Of a stretch of DNA of 64,000 bases, positions 1 through 9,578 are shown piece after piece. Both the position numbers and the translations under genes were made by a program. The stretch comes from JACVRW01 sp963826165. Lineage in GTDB: Bacteria; Actinomycetota; Thermoleophilia; Solirubrobacterales; Thermoleophilaceae. Under the pieces are notes generated by a model that did no database searches, was not told where the DNA came from, and saw only the letters and a list, made by a program, of their open reading frames with translations. The stretch lies in the NCBI GenBank assembly GCA_963826165.1, contig CAWGWC010000007.1, positions 434,001 to 498,000 on the forward strand. The letters are read 5' to 3'. Numbering within the stretch: the first letter of the stretch is position 1; each line of letters begins with the position of its first letter.

Positions 1-1407
1 CGGCACGCCCTGCCGGAGTGGTTCCCGCTCGCCGGCCCCCAGGGCGGGCAGACCAACATCGTGCCGGTGGACTTCGTGGCTCGCGCGCTGGACCACATCG
101 CGCATCTCTCCGACGAGGAGCTTCCGAGCCGCACGTTCCATCTCGTGGACCCGGAGCCGATGACGGTGGGCGAGGCGCTCAACGAGTTCGCCAAGGCCGC
201 CCACGCCCCGCAGTTCGCGATGCGCGTGGACCAGAACCTGACCAACGCGGTCCCCGCTCCGGTGCGCGCCGGAATGATGGCGCTCCCGCCGGTCAAGCGC
301 ATCCGCGATCAGGTCTTCCATGACCTCGGGATCCCGCCGGCAGCGATGGAGAACCGCGACTTCCAGGCCAAGTTCGACGCCCGCGACAGCCAGCGGGCTC
401 TCACCGGCACCGGGATCGCCGTGCCGCCGCTGTCGACCTACGCCCCGCAGGTGTGGGACTACTGGGAGCGCAACCTCGATCCGGACCTGTTCCGCGAGCG
501 CTCGCTGGCCGCCTCGGTGCGTGGCAAGAAGATCCTGATCACGGGGGCGTCGAGCGGCATCGGCCTCGAGACGGCGCTCAAGGTCGGCGAGGCCGGCGGC
601 GAGGTGCTGCTGGTGTCGCGCACTCGCGAGAAGCTCGAGGAGGTGGCCCGCCAGGTCGCGGAGGCCGGTGGCGTGGCGCACGTGCACCCGGCCGACCTAT
701 CCGATCTGGAGGACATCGACCGTCTGGCCGCCGAGGTACTCGAGGAGCACGGCGGCATCGACGTGCTGATCAACAACGCCGGCCGCTCGATCCGGCGCTC
801 GGTGGCTCGTTCCTATGACCGCTTCCACGACTACGAGCGCACGATGCAGCTCAACTACTTCGGGGCGCTCAAGCTGATCCTGGCCTTCCTGCCCGGTATG
901 AGGGAGCGCCGCTCGGGCCACATCATCAACGTCAGCTCGATCGGCGTGCAGACCAACACCCCGCGCTTCTCCGCCTACGTGGCCTCGAAGGCCGCACTCG
1001 ATGCGTTCGCGCGCTGCGTCGCGCCGGAGTGCGTCAACGACAACGTCAAGTTCACCACCGTCTACATGCCGCTGGTGCGCACGCCGATGATCGCGCCGAC
1101 CGACATCTACAAAGCCTTCCCCACGCTCACCCCGGAGGAGGCCGGCAAGATGCTCACCGACGCGATGATCGACAAGCCCAAGCGCATGGCCTCACGCCTG
1201 GGCACGTTCGGCGAGGTCCTCTACGCGGTATCTCCGAAGACCGTCGACATCGTCCTCAACACCGCCTACAACCTGTTTCCCGACTCGACCGCGGCCAAGG
1301 CTCCCACCGACGGCAAGCCGGCCCCCGCGGACGAGAAACGGGGCGGCGACGAGATCTCCAGCGAGGCGGTGGCCATGGCCTACCTCCTGCGCGGAGTGCA
1401 CTTCTAG
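1..1407 (+). CDS. Two-domain SDR oxidoreductase, fatty acyl-CoA reductase-like (5' end outside window)
   Basis: The frame is open from base 1, so the start lies upstream. The first ~150 visible residues resemble the C-terminal part of an extended SDR/acyl-CoA reductase domain. A complete classical SDR domain follows: TGASSGIG cofactor loop at visible residue 181, an NNAG motif near 258, a serine in the NVSS segment near 313, and the catalytic YVASK at 326-330. This order matches the ~650-residue actinobacterial proteins typified by mycobacterial AcrA1, which reduce long-chain acyl-CoA to aldehyde. The substrate here is inferred from the family. The gene converges on the NHL-protein gene with 4 bases between the two stops. 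Confidence 0.8.
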   Translation, partial: RHALPEWFPLAGPQGGQTNIVPVDFVARALDHIAHLSDEELPSRTFHLVDPEPMTVGEALNEFAKAAHAPQFAMRVDQNLTNAVPAPVRAGMMALPPVKRIRDQVFHDLGIPPAAMENRDFQAKFDARDSQRALTGTGIAVPPLSTYAPQVWDYWERNLDPDLFRERSLAASVRGKKILITGASSGIGLETALKVGEAGGEVLLVSRTREKLEEVARQVAEAGGVAHVHPADLSDLEDIDRLAAEVLEEHGGIDVLINNAGRSIRRSVARSYDRFHDYERTMQLNYFGALKLILAFLPGMRERRSGHIINVSSIGVQTNTPRFSAYVASKAALDAFARCVAPECVNDNVKFTTVYMPLVRTPMIAPTDIYKAFPTLTPEEAGKMLTDAMIDKPKRMASRLGTFGEVLYAVSPKTVDIVLNTAYNLFPDSTAAKAPTDGKPAPADEKRGGDEISSEAVAMAYLLRGVHF

Positions 1408-1411
1408 CCGG

Positions 1412-3228
1412 TCAGGAAGCGGCTACAACGCTGAGCGGGACCCACTTGGGCTTCGAGCGGTTGCCGACCTCGTCGATGGCCACCGCCACCGCCCGGTAAC
1501 GGCCCTTGGGCAGCCGGCGCTTGCGGACCTTGCCCGTGAAGCGCAGGCTCCCCGGCCCCGGGCCCGCCGCGCGGCCGACGCTCGTGACCTTCAGCCAACG
1601 CGTGCACGGCCGGGCCCGGCGGCCGGCTCGCCGCGGGCTCACGCAGCGGCCCTTGACCCTGCGCCCGGAGACCGCCCGTCGCAACGAGACGGAGACCCGC
1701 ACGCGCTCCGACACGCGGAAGCGCAGGCGAACGGCTCGGGCGACGGCGGCTGCCGAGGACGCGCTCGCCCCGCCCTGACGGCCGCGGGCGGCTAGCCGCC
1801 GCGCGGATGCCTTCAGACCCTTCAGCACCGGGCGGATGGCGTCGACCTTCAGCATTCTGCTGGCGCGGCGCTCGGCCGTCGCGCCGTGCGGGTCGGTCAC
1901 TCGCACGCGCGGGACCAACGTCGTGCTGGAGTCGAAGGTGCGCGTGGCCCGCGGCTGGCTGCCGGTGGACGTCTCGAACACGCGGTTGCCGTCGAGGTCC
2001 CACTGATAGCGCAGGCCCAGACCTTCCGGGTCGGTGGAGGCGGACGCGTCGAAGGTCACGGGCCGCCCTCCCCCCACCATCCGTGGGGTGAAGCTCAGCG
2101 CCGCCGTGGGCTCTCGGTTGACCACGATGGCGAGACCGAGCGGGTTGTTGAACAGCGAGCTCGAGCGGAAGACACGCGCCGCGCCGGTTCCGCGGTTGAC
2201 GCTCACCAGCCCGCCCTCGAGGGTGTTGAGCGAGTAGTCGGACACCAGCAGGTTGCCGTCAGGCGCCACGGCCACACGCTGAGGCTGCTCGAACGCGTCG
2301 GTCGGGCTGACGTTGGGAGTGATCACCTGCTGTACGCCGTTGGCCGGGTTCACGGCCGTCACGGCCGCGGGGGCGCTGCGCTGGTTGACCACGAGGACCG
2401 TCCCGCTCGGCTCCAGGGTCAGGCCCACCGGACCTAGGAACAGCTGTCCCAGCGTGGCGGAGTTGGAGGAGAGCCAGGCCTGCTGACCGGTCGCCGGGTC
2501 CACCCCGATTACGCCGCCGCCGGTCGGGTCGCAGGTGATGATCGGGACGCTGTTCTCCACCAGATTGCCGAAGTCGCTGACCAAGATCCGGCCCTGGGCG
2601 TTGACGGCGATGCCGAACGGGTAGCAGAGCTCGTCCGCGCGGGTGATGACGGCCTGGGTTCCCGTGGCCGGGTTGATCCGCACGACGGCCGCCTGGACGA
2701 CACCGCCGCGCGGGTTGCCTCCCACGCCGACGTTCTCGACCACGTAGAGCGACCCATTGGGAGCCAGAGCCACCCCGGCCGGATCCACCAGCTGGCCGCC
2801 GAGGGAGACGAGCGACTGCTGCCCGGTCGCGAGATCCACGCGGATCACCCGACCGTCGGCCGCGGGCGCGGGGCCGGACGCGAACTCCCCCATGTCGGCC
2901 ACGTAGAGACTGCCTCCGCCCGGCGCCACGGCGATGTCGTAGGGGTGGCGAAACAGGTCGCCCTGGGCGCCGTTGCGCGACACCTCGGCGGTCTCGCCGG
3001 TCACCGGGTCCACACGCAGGATGACCGGCGACGGCCGGCCGTCCCTGTTGACCACCGAATTGGCCACGTACGCAACCCAGGGGTCGTCCGGCGCGGCTTG
3101 GGCCGCGCCGGTCAGCACCAGCAGGGTGACGAGAACGGCAGTGGTTGCGTACGTCAGACGGATCGCGAATTCAAAGTAGGGGTGGGTGGACCCTTTTTCA
3201 ACAGCAGGGAGGGCACCTGCACCTCTCA

Positions 3229-3229
<1 letters not shown>
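1412..3229 (-). CDS. Secreted NHL-type beta-propeller protein with PKD domain
   Basis: 605 residues. The GTG start overlaps the TAG stop of the acyltransferase gene upstream, and no other plausible in-frame start precedes the hydrophobic segment TTAVLVTLLVLTGAAQAA, read as a signal peptide ending at AQA. Residues ~50-370 carry repeated blocks with DPATGQ and YVADMG/LLVSDY signatures, as expected for NHL or SMP-30-like blades. Residues ~375-465 look like a PKD domain (VTFDASASTDPEG, VRVTDPHG). The last ~140 residues are Arg/Ala/Ser-rich and resemble C-terminal regions of exported Solirubrobacterales proteins. It is the last gene of a four-gene operon. The propeller's ligand cannot be deduced. 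Confidence 0.75.
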
Positions 3230-4151
<922 letters not shown>

Positions 4152-4155
<4 letters not shown>

Positions 4156-5120
4156 GCCGCGGCCGCTCGCCGGGACTGCCTGCGCGCCCAGTCCTCCACC
4201 GCCTCGACGGTCGAACGGCGCGGCCGGAAGCCGATCTCGCCCGCGAGCCGGGCCGTGTCCACGCCGCGCCCGTAGCGCAGCAGGCGCCGGAAGTCGTCCG
4301 AGTAGCCGGTCAGCCCGATTCTGCGCCCCGCCGAGGTGAGCGGTGCGAACAGCGGCCCGGCGAGTGGAAGCGGCGCGCGGCCTGCCAGCCGGATCATGCG
4401 ATTGACGCCGATGGTGCCCTCTCCGGCGACGTTGACCGGCCCCTGCACGGGATTGCGCACGGCCGCCACGATCGCGTCGAGCGCGTCGCGCTGGTCCACG
4501 AGCTGGATGCGGGGGTCAAAGCCGAGGTAGGTGGGGCAGGCCGGCTGGGAGAGGTAGCGGCTGATCTGGGTGACCAGCGAAGCTCCGATCGCCGGCTGGT
4601 AGCGCAGCATCGTGCAGGTCACGCCCTCGTGGCGGCGGGCGTAGGTCTCGAAGTAGTTCTCGATCTCGGCGACGTCGCGCTGGAAGCGGGTGCGCATCGG
4701 AAACAGGCGCGTCATCTCCTCGCCGAAGAACTGCGGCGCGTGGGGCTCGGCTCCGTAGACCCCGGCCGACCCGCGCACCACGATCGTCTCGAGGGTGCGC
4801 GCCTTCTCGCAGGCGGCCAGCAGTTGAAGCGAGCCGATCACATTGACGTCGTGCATCGCGCGCGAGGACATTCCGGGTCCCGGCTGACGCACGATCTGCT
4901 CGTGCACCAGGGTGTCCACCTCCAACCGCGGTATCACCTGGCCCAGGCCGGCGTCGCGTATGTCCGCCTCGATGAACTCGGTGCGGTCGAGCTCGATGCG
5001 CGGCCGGCGGGTGTCGAGTCCGGCCACGTAGGACACGCCCGGGTCGTTCTCGAGCCTCGAGGCGAGCAGGGTGCCGAGCTGGCTTCCGACGCCGGTGATC
5101 AGGACCCGGCGGCCGGCCAC
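4152..5120 (-). CDS. NAD-dependent epimerase/dehydratase family protein, GalE2-like
   Basis: 322 residues from a GTG whose first base is the last base of the upstream TAG stop (TAGTG). A longer frame runs upstream but overlaps the basic-tail gene, and the Rossmann fold starts directly after this GTG: VLITGVGSQLG at residues 6-16. Where extended SDRs normally carry YxxxK, this protein reads RFQRD, so the usual catalytic tyrosine and lysine are absent. The mycobacterial GalE2-like group is similarly atypical as I recall it. Sugar-nucleotide epimerase activity is therefore doubtful. It is the second gene of the operon, coupled to the acyltransferase by a GTGA overlap. Confidence 0.8.
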
Positions 5121-5521
5121 TAGGAGGGCGAGCGCTGTGAGGGCGAGCGCTTGGGGGTCTTCTTGGCCGGCGCCCGCTTGGTGCTCTTCTTGGCCGCCGA
5201 GCGCTTGGCCGTCGAGCGCTTGGCCGGCAATCGGTCCTCGATGGCGTCGAGCCGGCGCCCGATCGCCCGCAGCTCGGACCTCAGCTCTCGCACGTCGTCC
5301 ACCGTGGCGGGCCGCCGGCCCTCGATGGCGCCGGCCATGCTGCGTCGCCCGCGCGCCAGGCGTTCCTCGGCCCCGCGCCGGAGGTCTTCGACCGAGTGCA
5401 CCACGTCGTCGAGCGCGCCCTGGGCGGCCTCGCGGCTGCGTCCGGCCGAGCCCATGGTGGACTCCACCGTCCGCTCCACGGCCTCGCGCAGGGAGTCCGA
5501 CTTCGACGTTGGCTTTGCCAT
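5120..5521 (-). CDS. Coiled-coil protein with histone H1-like basic tail
   Basis: 133 residues. Residues 1-95 are charged and helical with few hydrophobics (ERTVESTMGSAGRS; LRSELRAIGRRLDAIEDRL), as in phasin-like or coiled-coil proteins. The final ~35 residues are almost only Lys, Arg, Ala, Ser, Thr and Pro, with AKRS/AKKS/TPKRSPS repeats like bacterial H1-type and HupB tails. It is the first gene of the minus-strand operon. The ATG has no clear Shine-Dalgarno sequence but has TAGGCT ending 8 bases upstream. Its helical part resembles that of the protein at 6247-6693. A role in granule or nucleoid association is possible but not shown. Confidence 0.7.
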   Translation of the reverse strand: MAKPTSKSDSLREAVERTVESTMGSAGRSREAAQGALDDVVHSVEDLRRGAEERLARGRRSMAGAIEGRRPATVDDVRELRSELRAIGRRLDAIEDRLPAKRSTAKRSAAKKSTKRAPAKKTPKRSPSQRSPS

Positions 5522-5529
5522 CGGCTTCG

Positions 5530-5535
5530 AGCCTA
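5530..5535 (-). promoter_or_regulatory. -10 element TAGGCT for the epimerase operon
   Basis: Reads TAGGCT on the minus strand, 8 bases before the ATG at 5521. No Shine-Dalgarno sequence intervenes, so the transcript is probably leaderless. Confidence 0.5.
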
Positions 5536-5558
5536 CTGCCTGCGCTCGCGCAGACCTC

Positions 5559-5564
5559 TAACTT
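5559..5564 (+). promoter_or_regulatory. -10-like element TAACTT for the phosphorylase-fold gene
   Basis: Lies 9 bases before the GTG at 5574, in the 52-base divergent spacer shared with the operon at 5521. Confidence 0.4.
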
Positions 5565-5573
5565 TCGGCAGCT

Positions 5574-6260
5574 GTGCTTCAGCGCTCCGGCACCGCCCCG
5601 CTGCATCTACGCCCGGCCACGACCCTGGCCGAGCGCGTCCTCCTGCCCGCCGACCCCCACAGCGCCCTGTTCGTGGCGCAGGCGCTGCTCGACGGTCCGA
5701 CGATGTTCAACCACGCGCGGGGGCTGTGGGGCTACACCGGGGTGGCCCGCGACGGCGAGCCCCTCTCCGTGCAGGCCACGGGACTCGGGGGGCCGAGCGC
5801 CGCGGTGGTCTGCGAGGAGCTGATCGAGCTCGGGGCGCACCGCCTGGTCGGGATCGGAACGGCCGAGGCCCTCGACGACGCCGTCCCCGTGGGCAGCCTG
5901 CTGGCCGCGGGCCCGGTGCTGGCCCTCGACGGCGCGGGCGCCCGGCTGGCCGGCGCGGGCGCGCGCCTCGAGCCGGACCCCGAGCTGCACGGCCGGCTGA
6001 TCGAGGCCGGAGCGTCGCCGGCCGCCGTGGCCAGCACGGACCTGTTCTACGACCATCCCGCCCAGCTCGTCCGCGAATCGGGGCAGGCGGCCACGGCGGT
6101 CGACCTCCAGGCGGCCGCCATCCTCGGCGTGGCCGCACGGCGCGGCGTGGCCGCGGCCTGCCTGGTGGGCGTGGCCACCGGGCTTCGCGATCCCGAAGCG
6201 CTCGAGGCGTTGAGCGTGCGGCTGGGCGAGGCGGGCTACGCCGCGCTCAGGATTCCGTGA
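5574..6260 (+). CDS. Purine nucleoside phosphorylase-fold protein with degenerate active site
   Basis: 228 residues, GTG start. The framework follows DeoD-type phosphorylases: LLPADP near 23, ARGLWGYTG near 49, SVQATGLGGPS, STDLFYD, then AVDLQAAAILGVAA. Several functional positions are changed relative to E. coli DeoD as I recall it. The phosphate-binding Arg24 and Arg87 positions align with Ser and Gly, the ribose-binding VEME motif is VDLQ, and the catalytic VSD is replaced by VATG. Arg43 is retained. The fold is clear, but ordinary phosphorolysis is unlikely. It converges with the next gene and overlaps its 3' end by 14 bases. Confidence 0.75.
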   Translation: MLQRSGTAPLHLRPATTLAERVLLPADPHSALFVAQALLDGPTMFNHARGLWGYTGVARDGEPLSVQATGLGGPSAAVVCEELIELGAHRLVGIGTAEALDDAVPVGSLLAAGPVLALDGAGARLAGAGARLEPDPELHGRLIEAGASPAAVASTDLFYDHPAQLVRESGQAATAVDLQAAAILGVAARRGVAAACLVGVATGLRDPEALEALSVRLGEAGYAALRIP

Positions 6261-6693
6261 CCGTGAGTCGCTCCTGCGCACGCGGCATCGGCTCGTCACT
6301 GGGCGAAACGGCCTCGCGCAGGACGGCCAGGTCGCGCGCGATCTCGTCCAGACGCGCTTCGATGGGCCCGAGCCGGTCGTCCGGGACTGCGCGCGAGGCA
6401 GCGCCCACGCGCTCCTCCAGCCGGTCGATCGCGTCCTCGATGCCCTCGAGACGCTGGGAGAGGGACCGCAGCCGGCGGGTCACGCGCTCGATGTCGGCCG
6501 CAGACGGCAGGTTGAGGGCCCCGAGGGCCGCCTCCTGGGCCTGCAGCGCCTTCTCGCGCGCTTCGAAGGCGCGGGCGACCGCTCCGTTCACCACCGGGTT
6601 GGCCACGAGCTCCTCGGCGATTCGGCCCAGCGCCTCCTCGCCCGTCCGCGAGATGCGGTCGACGAAGCTGTCGTCCTGTTGCGGCTCGGTCAT
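6247..6693 (-). CDS. Small coiled-coil (phasin-like) protein
   Basis: 148 residues starting at ATG 6693. The longer upstream frame is rejected because TACGCT sits 7 bases before this ATG and the preceding translation is Arg-rich and unstructured. The sequence is Ala/Glu/Arg-rich with heptad character throughout (AREKALQAQEAALGAL; RLEGIEDAIDRLEERV), with no signal peptide or membrane segment. The LEGIEDAID and DAIEDRL blocks parallel the protein at 5120-5521. A granule-coating or scaffold role is conceivable; no function is known to me. Confidence 0.65.
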   Translation of the reverse strand: MTEPQQDDSFVDRISRTGEEALGRIAEELVANPVVNGAVARAFEAREKALQAQEAALGALNLPSAADIERVTRRLRSLSQRLEGIEDAIDRLEERVGAASRAVPDDRLGPIEARLDEIARDLAVLREAVSPSDEPMPRAQERLTVTES

Positions 6694-7067
6694 GCCGGGC
6701 AGCGTAGCCAACGTCCGGCGTGTAGCCATCCCGCCGTCCGCGCCAAAGGGCGAACAACGGCCAACTCTAACCGTTGAGTTGAGCCTTAGTCCGCGTCGGC
6801 GACGACCGGTCTCGGCTGTTTCGTCCAGCCGTGTCAGCCGCGGGATTGAAGTTCTCGGCCTCAACCGTCGATACCAGGAACTGATCCCGCAGCGCCGCCC
6901 TCGCGCACACCAAGCACACGACTCGCCTCCTCACTATCTCGGAACCCCCGTTGCACACCGGAAAACCACCCAGTAGCTTTCGCTCAGCGGCAGGCGGCTC
7001 TGATAGCTTGCGCTCTCCCGCGGTTGGCGCTGCGCGGGGACCCGAGGGAGGACCCGGAAGAGCGAGA
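6694..7067. other. Divergent intergenic leader upstream of the peptidoglycan hydrolase gene
   Basis: A 374-base gap between divergent genes. TACGCT at 6701-6706 (minus strand) serves the coiled-coil gene. Near the other end, TAGCTTTCGCTC at 6974-6985 recurs as TAGCTTGCGCTC at 7004-7015, a near-exact 12-mer with a 30-base period. Purine-rich stretches such as GGGAGGA around 7046-7052 precede the ATG at 7068. I looked for c-di-AMP (ydaO) riboswitch blocks, common before such genes in Actinobacteria, and could not recognise them. Confidence 0.4.
6701..6706 (-). promoter_or_regulatory. -10 element TACGCT for the coiled-coil gene
   Basis: TACGCT on the minus strand, 7 bases before ATG 6693. The surrounding TACGCTGCCCGGC block recurs exactly before the lipoprotein gene start at 46569. 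Confidence 0.5.
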
Positions 7068-9578
7068 ATGAAGAAGCGGCTTCTCACACTCCTGCTCGCC
7101 GCAGGAGTCATTCTCGTGGCCGCATTCACTGCGTTCAGCATCCCGGCGCAGGCCCAGTCGCAAACGGTGTACGTGCGGCTGCCGAGCGGCGAGGTGGTGC
7201 CCGTCACCGTCGACGTTCCCCCGGGCGCGAGCCTGAACGACGTCCAGCTGCCCGGCACGCCCGTCCCGCCGCCGAGCACCAACACGACGCCCACGACCCC
7301 CACCACGCCGACCACTCCCACCACGCCGACCACGCCAAAGCCGCAGAAGCCGCCGCGCCAGAAGGCTCCCGCGCCCGAGCAGCCCGACACCGGCCCCAGC
7401 GCCGGGGGCGGATCGCCCCAGGGCCAGACCAACTCGGGCCAGAAGGTGCGCGGCGGGGAGAAGCCGGCCGAACAACTCAGCAGCGAGGTCAAGCCTCGAC
7501 CCAAGGATGAAGGTTCGGGCGAGGATCGAGAGAGAGGCCGCGACGGCCGCGCGCCGCTCCGCAACGACGACGGTACGCCGTCCGCGGGGAATCCCGGGCT
7601 CATCGATGCGCTGCCGGGTCCGTCGACAGCCACCGGGGTCCCCAACTTCATCATCCGCAAGTTCCGGGTGCCGCCGTTCCTGCTGCCGATCTACCAGGCG
7701 GCCGGCATCGAGTACGGCATCCGCTGGGAGATCCTGGCCGCGATCAACGAGATCGAGACCGACTACGGCCGAAACCTCAACGTGTCCTCGGCCGGCGCCC
7801 TCGGCTGGATGCAGTTCATGCCCCCCACCTGGGAGGCCTACGGGACCGACGCCAACAAGGACGGGCGCAAGGATCCCTACAACCCGGTCGACGCGATCTT
7901 CGCCGCCGCTCGCTACCTCAAGGCCGCCGGCTACGCCGACAACGTCCGCGACGCGATCTGGGCGTACAACCACGCCGACTGGTACGTCGATTCCGTTCTG
8001 CTGCGGGCCCGCCTGATCGCTGGGGTGCCCGCCGACGTCGTCGGCTCGCTCACCGGTCTCACCGAAGGCCGCTTCCCCGTGTATGCACGCGCGCGCTACG
8101 CGGACGACCTGGCCGAGGCCGAGCTGCTCAAGCGCGTCAAGCGAGGCGAGAACGCGGCCAACGTGATCGAGTCCAGCGACGACCGGCGCAGCATCGACAT
8201 CTTCGCCGAGAAGGGCGCTCCCGTGGTCGCGGTCAACGACGGGGTGGTCAAGGAGCTCGGCCGCTCGAAGAAGCTGGGCCGCTACCTCACCCTCCAGGAC
8301 GTCTACGGCAACCGCTACACCTACGCCCACCTCGGCGAGGTCTCGAAGTACTACCCGGTGCCCAAGGGCGACGCGGAGCCGGACTCGGGCCGCACAGCCA
8401 AGGCGATCAAGGCCAACGGGGACGACTCAGCCGATCCCAAGCCGGACCTCGCGGCCTCGGCCGGCCGCCAGGCCGACTCGTCGGACACGGCGCCCGAGCG
8501 GGATCGAGGCGCGAAGGTCGAGTCGCACGACGTGACCGAGGCCTCGGCCCCGGTGAAGGAGCGCCTGTTCGCGCACCCCGACATGCCGGGAGCGCGCGAG
8601 GCCGGTGGCCTGGAGCAGCAGCTCGACGCGCTCGCTCGCAAGGGCGGCCGCTTCGAGACCTACAAGAACTTCTTCTCGCGCCCGTTCGGGCTGGATCCGA
8701 GCAAGGTCCGTCTCAAGGCGCTGCGCAAGGGCTCGCAGGTGATCGGCGGCACGATCATCGGCAGGGTGGGCGAGACGGTGCCCGACAAGGCCGCGCACGT
8801 GGACTTCTCCATTCGCCCGGCGGGTCGCGGCGCGCCGAAGATCGATCCCAAGCCGATCCTCGACGGCTGGAAGCTGCTGGAGGCCACGGCCATCTACCGC
8901 GCTTCGGGACGCAACGTGCTGCACGGCTCCGACAACGCCGGAGCGATGTCGATCGGCCAGATCATGCTGCTGCCCAAGCCGCTGCTCGAGAAGCGCGTGC
9001 TCTCCGACGAGCGCATCGACGTCTACGAGTGCGGGCGCGACGACATCCGCTCGGGCCAGATCGACCGTCGCGTGCTGGCCACGCTGTCCTACCTGGCCGA
9101 GTCGGGCCTGCGCCCGACGGTCACCTCGCTCAAGTGCGGCCACGGCTTCTACACCAGCTCGGGCAACGTCTCGCACCACAGCTCGGGCAACGCCGTCGAC
9201 ATCGCCCAGATCAACGGCATCCCCATCCTCGGCCACCAGGAGCCCGGCGGTATCACCGAGGTGTCCGTGCGCCGCCTGATGGCTCTCCAGGGCACCATGG
9301 CCCCCGCCCAGATCATCTCCCTCTTCGAGATCGGCGGCGCCAGCCTCTCCATGTCCGACCACGCCGACCACATCCACGTCGGGTTCCAGCCGATGTTCGG
9401 GCAGAACAAGAAGCTCGGCAAGCAGGCACTCGCCGTGCTCGAGCCCGGCCAGTGGTCCGACCTCATCTCCCGTCTCGGTGAGATCGAGAACCCGGTCGTG
9501 CCCACCAAGCCGTCCAAGTACGCGCTGCCCGTTGACAAGAAGGAGCGCCGGGCCAGCGACGCCCACGAGGGCGAGTAG
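7068..9578 (+). CDS. Secreted three-domain peptidoglycan hydrolase: lytic transglycosylase, split M23-like, M15-like
   Basis: 836 residues. The ATG follows a purine-rich leader and begins a signal peptide (residues 1-29, cleavage after AQA). A Thr/Pro linker follows, then an MltB/SLT-like transglycosylase at ~205-330 with catalytic glutamate in INEIETDYGR and the motif ALGWMQFMPPTW. Residues ~370-430 resemble the first half of an M23 domain (SIDIFAEKGAPV; RYTYAHLGEV). An acidic, low-complexity insertion of ~110 residues precedes its second half (~545-600), where the usual HLHF is HVDF. The C-terminus (~620-790) has M15-type zinc motifs SHHSSGNAVDI (~702) and HADHIHVGF (765). The M23 part lacks metal ligands and may only bind; the other two look catalytic. 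Confidence 0.85.
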   Translation: MKKRLLTLLLAAGVILVAAFTAFSIPAQAQSQTVYVRLPSGEVVPVTVDVPPGASLNDVQLPGTPVPPPSTNTTPTTPTTPTTPTTPTTPKPQKPPRQKAPAPEQPDTGPSAGGGSPQGQTNSGQKVRGGEKPAEQLSSEVKPRPKDEGSGEDRERGRDGRAPLRNDDGTPSAGNPGLIDALPGPSTATGVPNFIIRKFRVPPFLLPIYQAAGIEYGIRWEILAAINEIETDYGRNLNVSSAGALGWMQFMPPTWEAYGTDANKDGRKDPYNPVDAIFAAARYLKAAGYADNVRDAIWAYNHADWYVDSVLLRARLIAGVPADVVGSLTGLTEGRFPVYARARYADDLAEAELLKRVKRGENAANVIESSDDRRSIDIFAEKGAPVVAVNDGVVKELGRSKKLGRYLTLQDVYGNRYTYAHLGEVSKYYPVPKGDAEPDSGRTAKAIKANGDDSADPKPDLAASAGRQADSSDTAPERDRGAKVESHDVTEASAPVKERLFAHPDMPGAREAGGLEQQLDALARKGGRFETYKNFFSRPFGLDPSKVRLKALRKGSQVIGGTIIGRVGETVPDKAAHVDFSIRPAGRGAPKIDPKPILDGWKLLEATAIYRASGRNVLHGSDNAGAMSIGQIMLLPKPLLEKRVLSDERIDVYECGRDDIRSGQIDRRVLATLSYLAESGLRPTVTSLKCGHGFYTSSGNVSHHSSGNAVDIAQINGIPILGHQEPGGITEVSVRRLMALQGTMAPAQIISLFEIGGASLSMSDHADHIHVGFQPMFGQNKKLGKQALAVLEPGQWSDLISRLGEIENPVVPTKPSKYALPVDKKERRASDAHEGE
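7281..7336 (+). repeat. Thr/Pro triplet repeat linker
   Basis: In-frame run of ACC/ACG-CCC units encoding repeated PTT triplets within the hydrolase gene. It forms an extended linker after the signal peptide that could span the cell wall. Confidence 0.8.

Noticed and set aside
6694..7067. Possible c-di-AMP riboswitch before the cell-wall hydrolase
   Set aside because: Conserved ydaO core blocks could not be found by eye; an Rfam scan would decide.
6767..7660. 297-codon minus-strand frame opposite the hydrolase 5' end
   Set aside because: Its Gly/Val repeats are the antisense reading of the Thr/Pro linker.
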